DNA from: Bacteroidaceae bacterium
GTDB taxonomy: Bacteria > Bacteroidota > Bacteroidia > Bacteroidales > Bacteroidaceae
DNA: 64,000 nucleotides
Reading direction: 5' to 3'
Assembly: GCA_017445925.1 (NCBI GenBank)
Contig: JAFSRW010000073.1
Span: 16,553-80,552, forward strand
The notes beneath the pieces were generated by a model, which was not told the origin of the DNA, made no database searches, and saw only the letters and a list, made by a program, of their open reading frames with translations. Position numbers and translations under genes: made by a program. Positions 63,513 to 64,000 of the stretch are shown here, piece after piece (within the stretch, counting starts at the first letter, position 1; the number at the start of each line of letters is the position of its first letter).

Positions 63513-63585
63513 GAGTCAACTTATATGAGTTTTAATGTTTAACCGAGTCAACTAATCTTAGGGTTTAGGCATAATGACAGTCAAC
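63513..63585 (+). repeat. Three spaced AGTCAAC sites
   Basis: GAGTCAAC at 63513-63520 and 63545-63552 and CAGTCAAC at 63578-63585 recur at 32-33 bp intervals, close to three helical turns. Confidence 0.5.
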
Positions 63586-63599
63586 CTAAATGGTTCTTC

Positions 63600-64000
63600 T
63601 TCACTTTTGTTGATAAAAGAAAACCAGGAAAACCCCTCTTCAGCTGTCTTAGCTCTTCGAGCTTCTGTGGTGGTTCATGGCTTTGTGCCTGTGAACAAGT
63701 TCCCGCACAAGTCATGACATCCCCACACATTGCTCCGCAACGTAAGACAACTTCCGAGGAAAAACACCGTTACGCTTCGCTCCACTAAAAAAGCTGCACA
63801 TTGTGGCTAAAAACAACCTCTGAGCATCGAACTTAAAAGTTAAATGAAAGGTTTTATAGCCCGAAGGGCGGAGTTTTTCTTCTGGTTGGGTTGAAATCTC
63901 AAAAGAGATTGATGGTGTGGCTGCGTGCTTTTATCTGGGTGCTTGCACACAAGGAAAAGGACGCAGACATAACATCAAAGACGAAGTCTCAACCTAAGCA
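63600..64000. other. Unassigned non-coding stretch at the right edge
   Basis: I see no convincing gene, tRNA or terminator in these 400 bases. A small CCC-GAA-GGG hairpin followed by a T-run is near 63860-63877. A frame that opens near 63837 with an ATG at 63912 runs off the window, and could be the first 30 residues of a gene (MVWLRAFIWVLAHKEKD...). Confidence 0.3.

Noticed and set aside
63912-64000. Possible first codons of a gene running off the right edge
   Set aside because: Only 29 codons are visible, there is no promoter or leader signal, and the composition is not decisive. Kept as a note in the edge entry only.

Overview
The window is bacterial chromosome from the Bacteroidales, most like Prevotella. 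Four things point there. Many genes have the Bacteroidetes promoter -7 box TAnnTTTG instead of a sigma70 -10 box, and Shine-Dalgarno sites are scarce. Glycan-degrading enzymes are plentiful (GH78, GH97, GH43, CE1-type esterase, 3-keto-disaccharide hydrolase). Several secreted proteins end in a short YDLSGRKV...YIVNGKKV tail, as in type IX secretion cargo. Other family markers are an Omp28/TlpA/DUF6029 cluster, BspA-like LRR_5 repeats and a thrA-apgM-thrC operon. I see no rRNA, tRNA, CRISPR array, insertion sequence or prophage.

Layout. 1-2.7 kb: end of an outer-membrane receptor, convergent with a GH78 rhamnosidase. 2.9-8.6 kb: a lipoprotein, then a minus-strand cluster of thioredoxin-fold and Omp28-related envelope proteins. 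8.7-10.8 kb: a two-gene 3-keto-sugar module. 10.9-17 kb: two large surface proteins (FAS1 lipoprotein, CotH/lamin-tail protein). 17-21.4 kb: GH97, a DMT exporter and an esterase. 21.6-25.5 kb: MFS transporter, AraC regulator and TonB receptor. 25.6-31 kb: oxidoreductase, tex and GH43. 31-36.5 kb: M6 protease, an unrecognised membrane trio and an LRR protein. 36.7-38.8 kb: a small EF-hand-like protein and an ECF sigma/anti-sigma pair. 38.9-47.4 kb: a tripartite RND efflux system behind a glucan phosphorylase. 47.7-52.2 kb: zinc-ribbon microprotein, ClpB lacking its N-domain, MATE transporter and trmO. 52.2-57.2 kb: threonine operon. 57.3-62.5 kb: FAD enzyme, tailed secreted protein, radA, DUF2147 protein and a lipoprotein. 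62.5-64 kb: about 1.4 kb without a convincing gene but full of short repeats and nested inverted repeats.

The most unusual feature runs across the whole window. Two kinds of small repeat sit between genes and also inside genes without breaking the frame. The first is tracts of iterated 6-12 bp words (variants of attatgaatt, cattgaa, actctca, tttcatt). They form intergenic spacers, start and stop codons, part of a signal peptide, sorting-tail linkers, a loop of a flavoprotein and the C-terminus of an RND pump. The second is a C-rich/G-rich imperfect palindrome inserted in frame in thrC, apgM and twice in radA, reminiscent of Rickettsia palindromic elements. Two further intergenic arrays of mini-hairpins share a 15-bp word and a TAACTCCTT connector. 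These repeats are the best candidates for an under-described system here.
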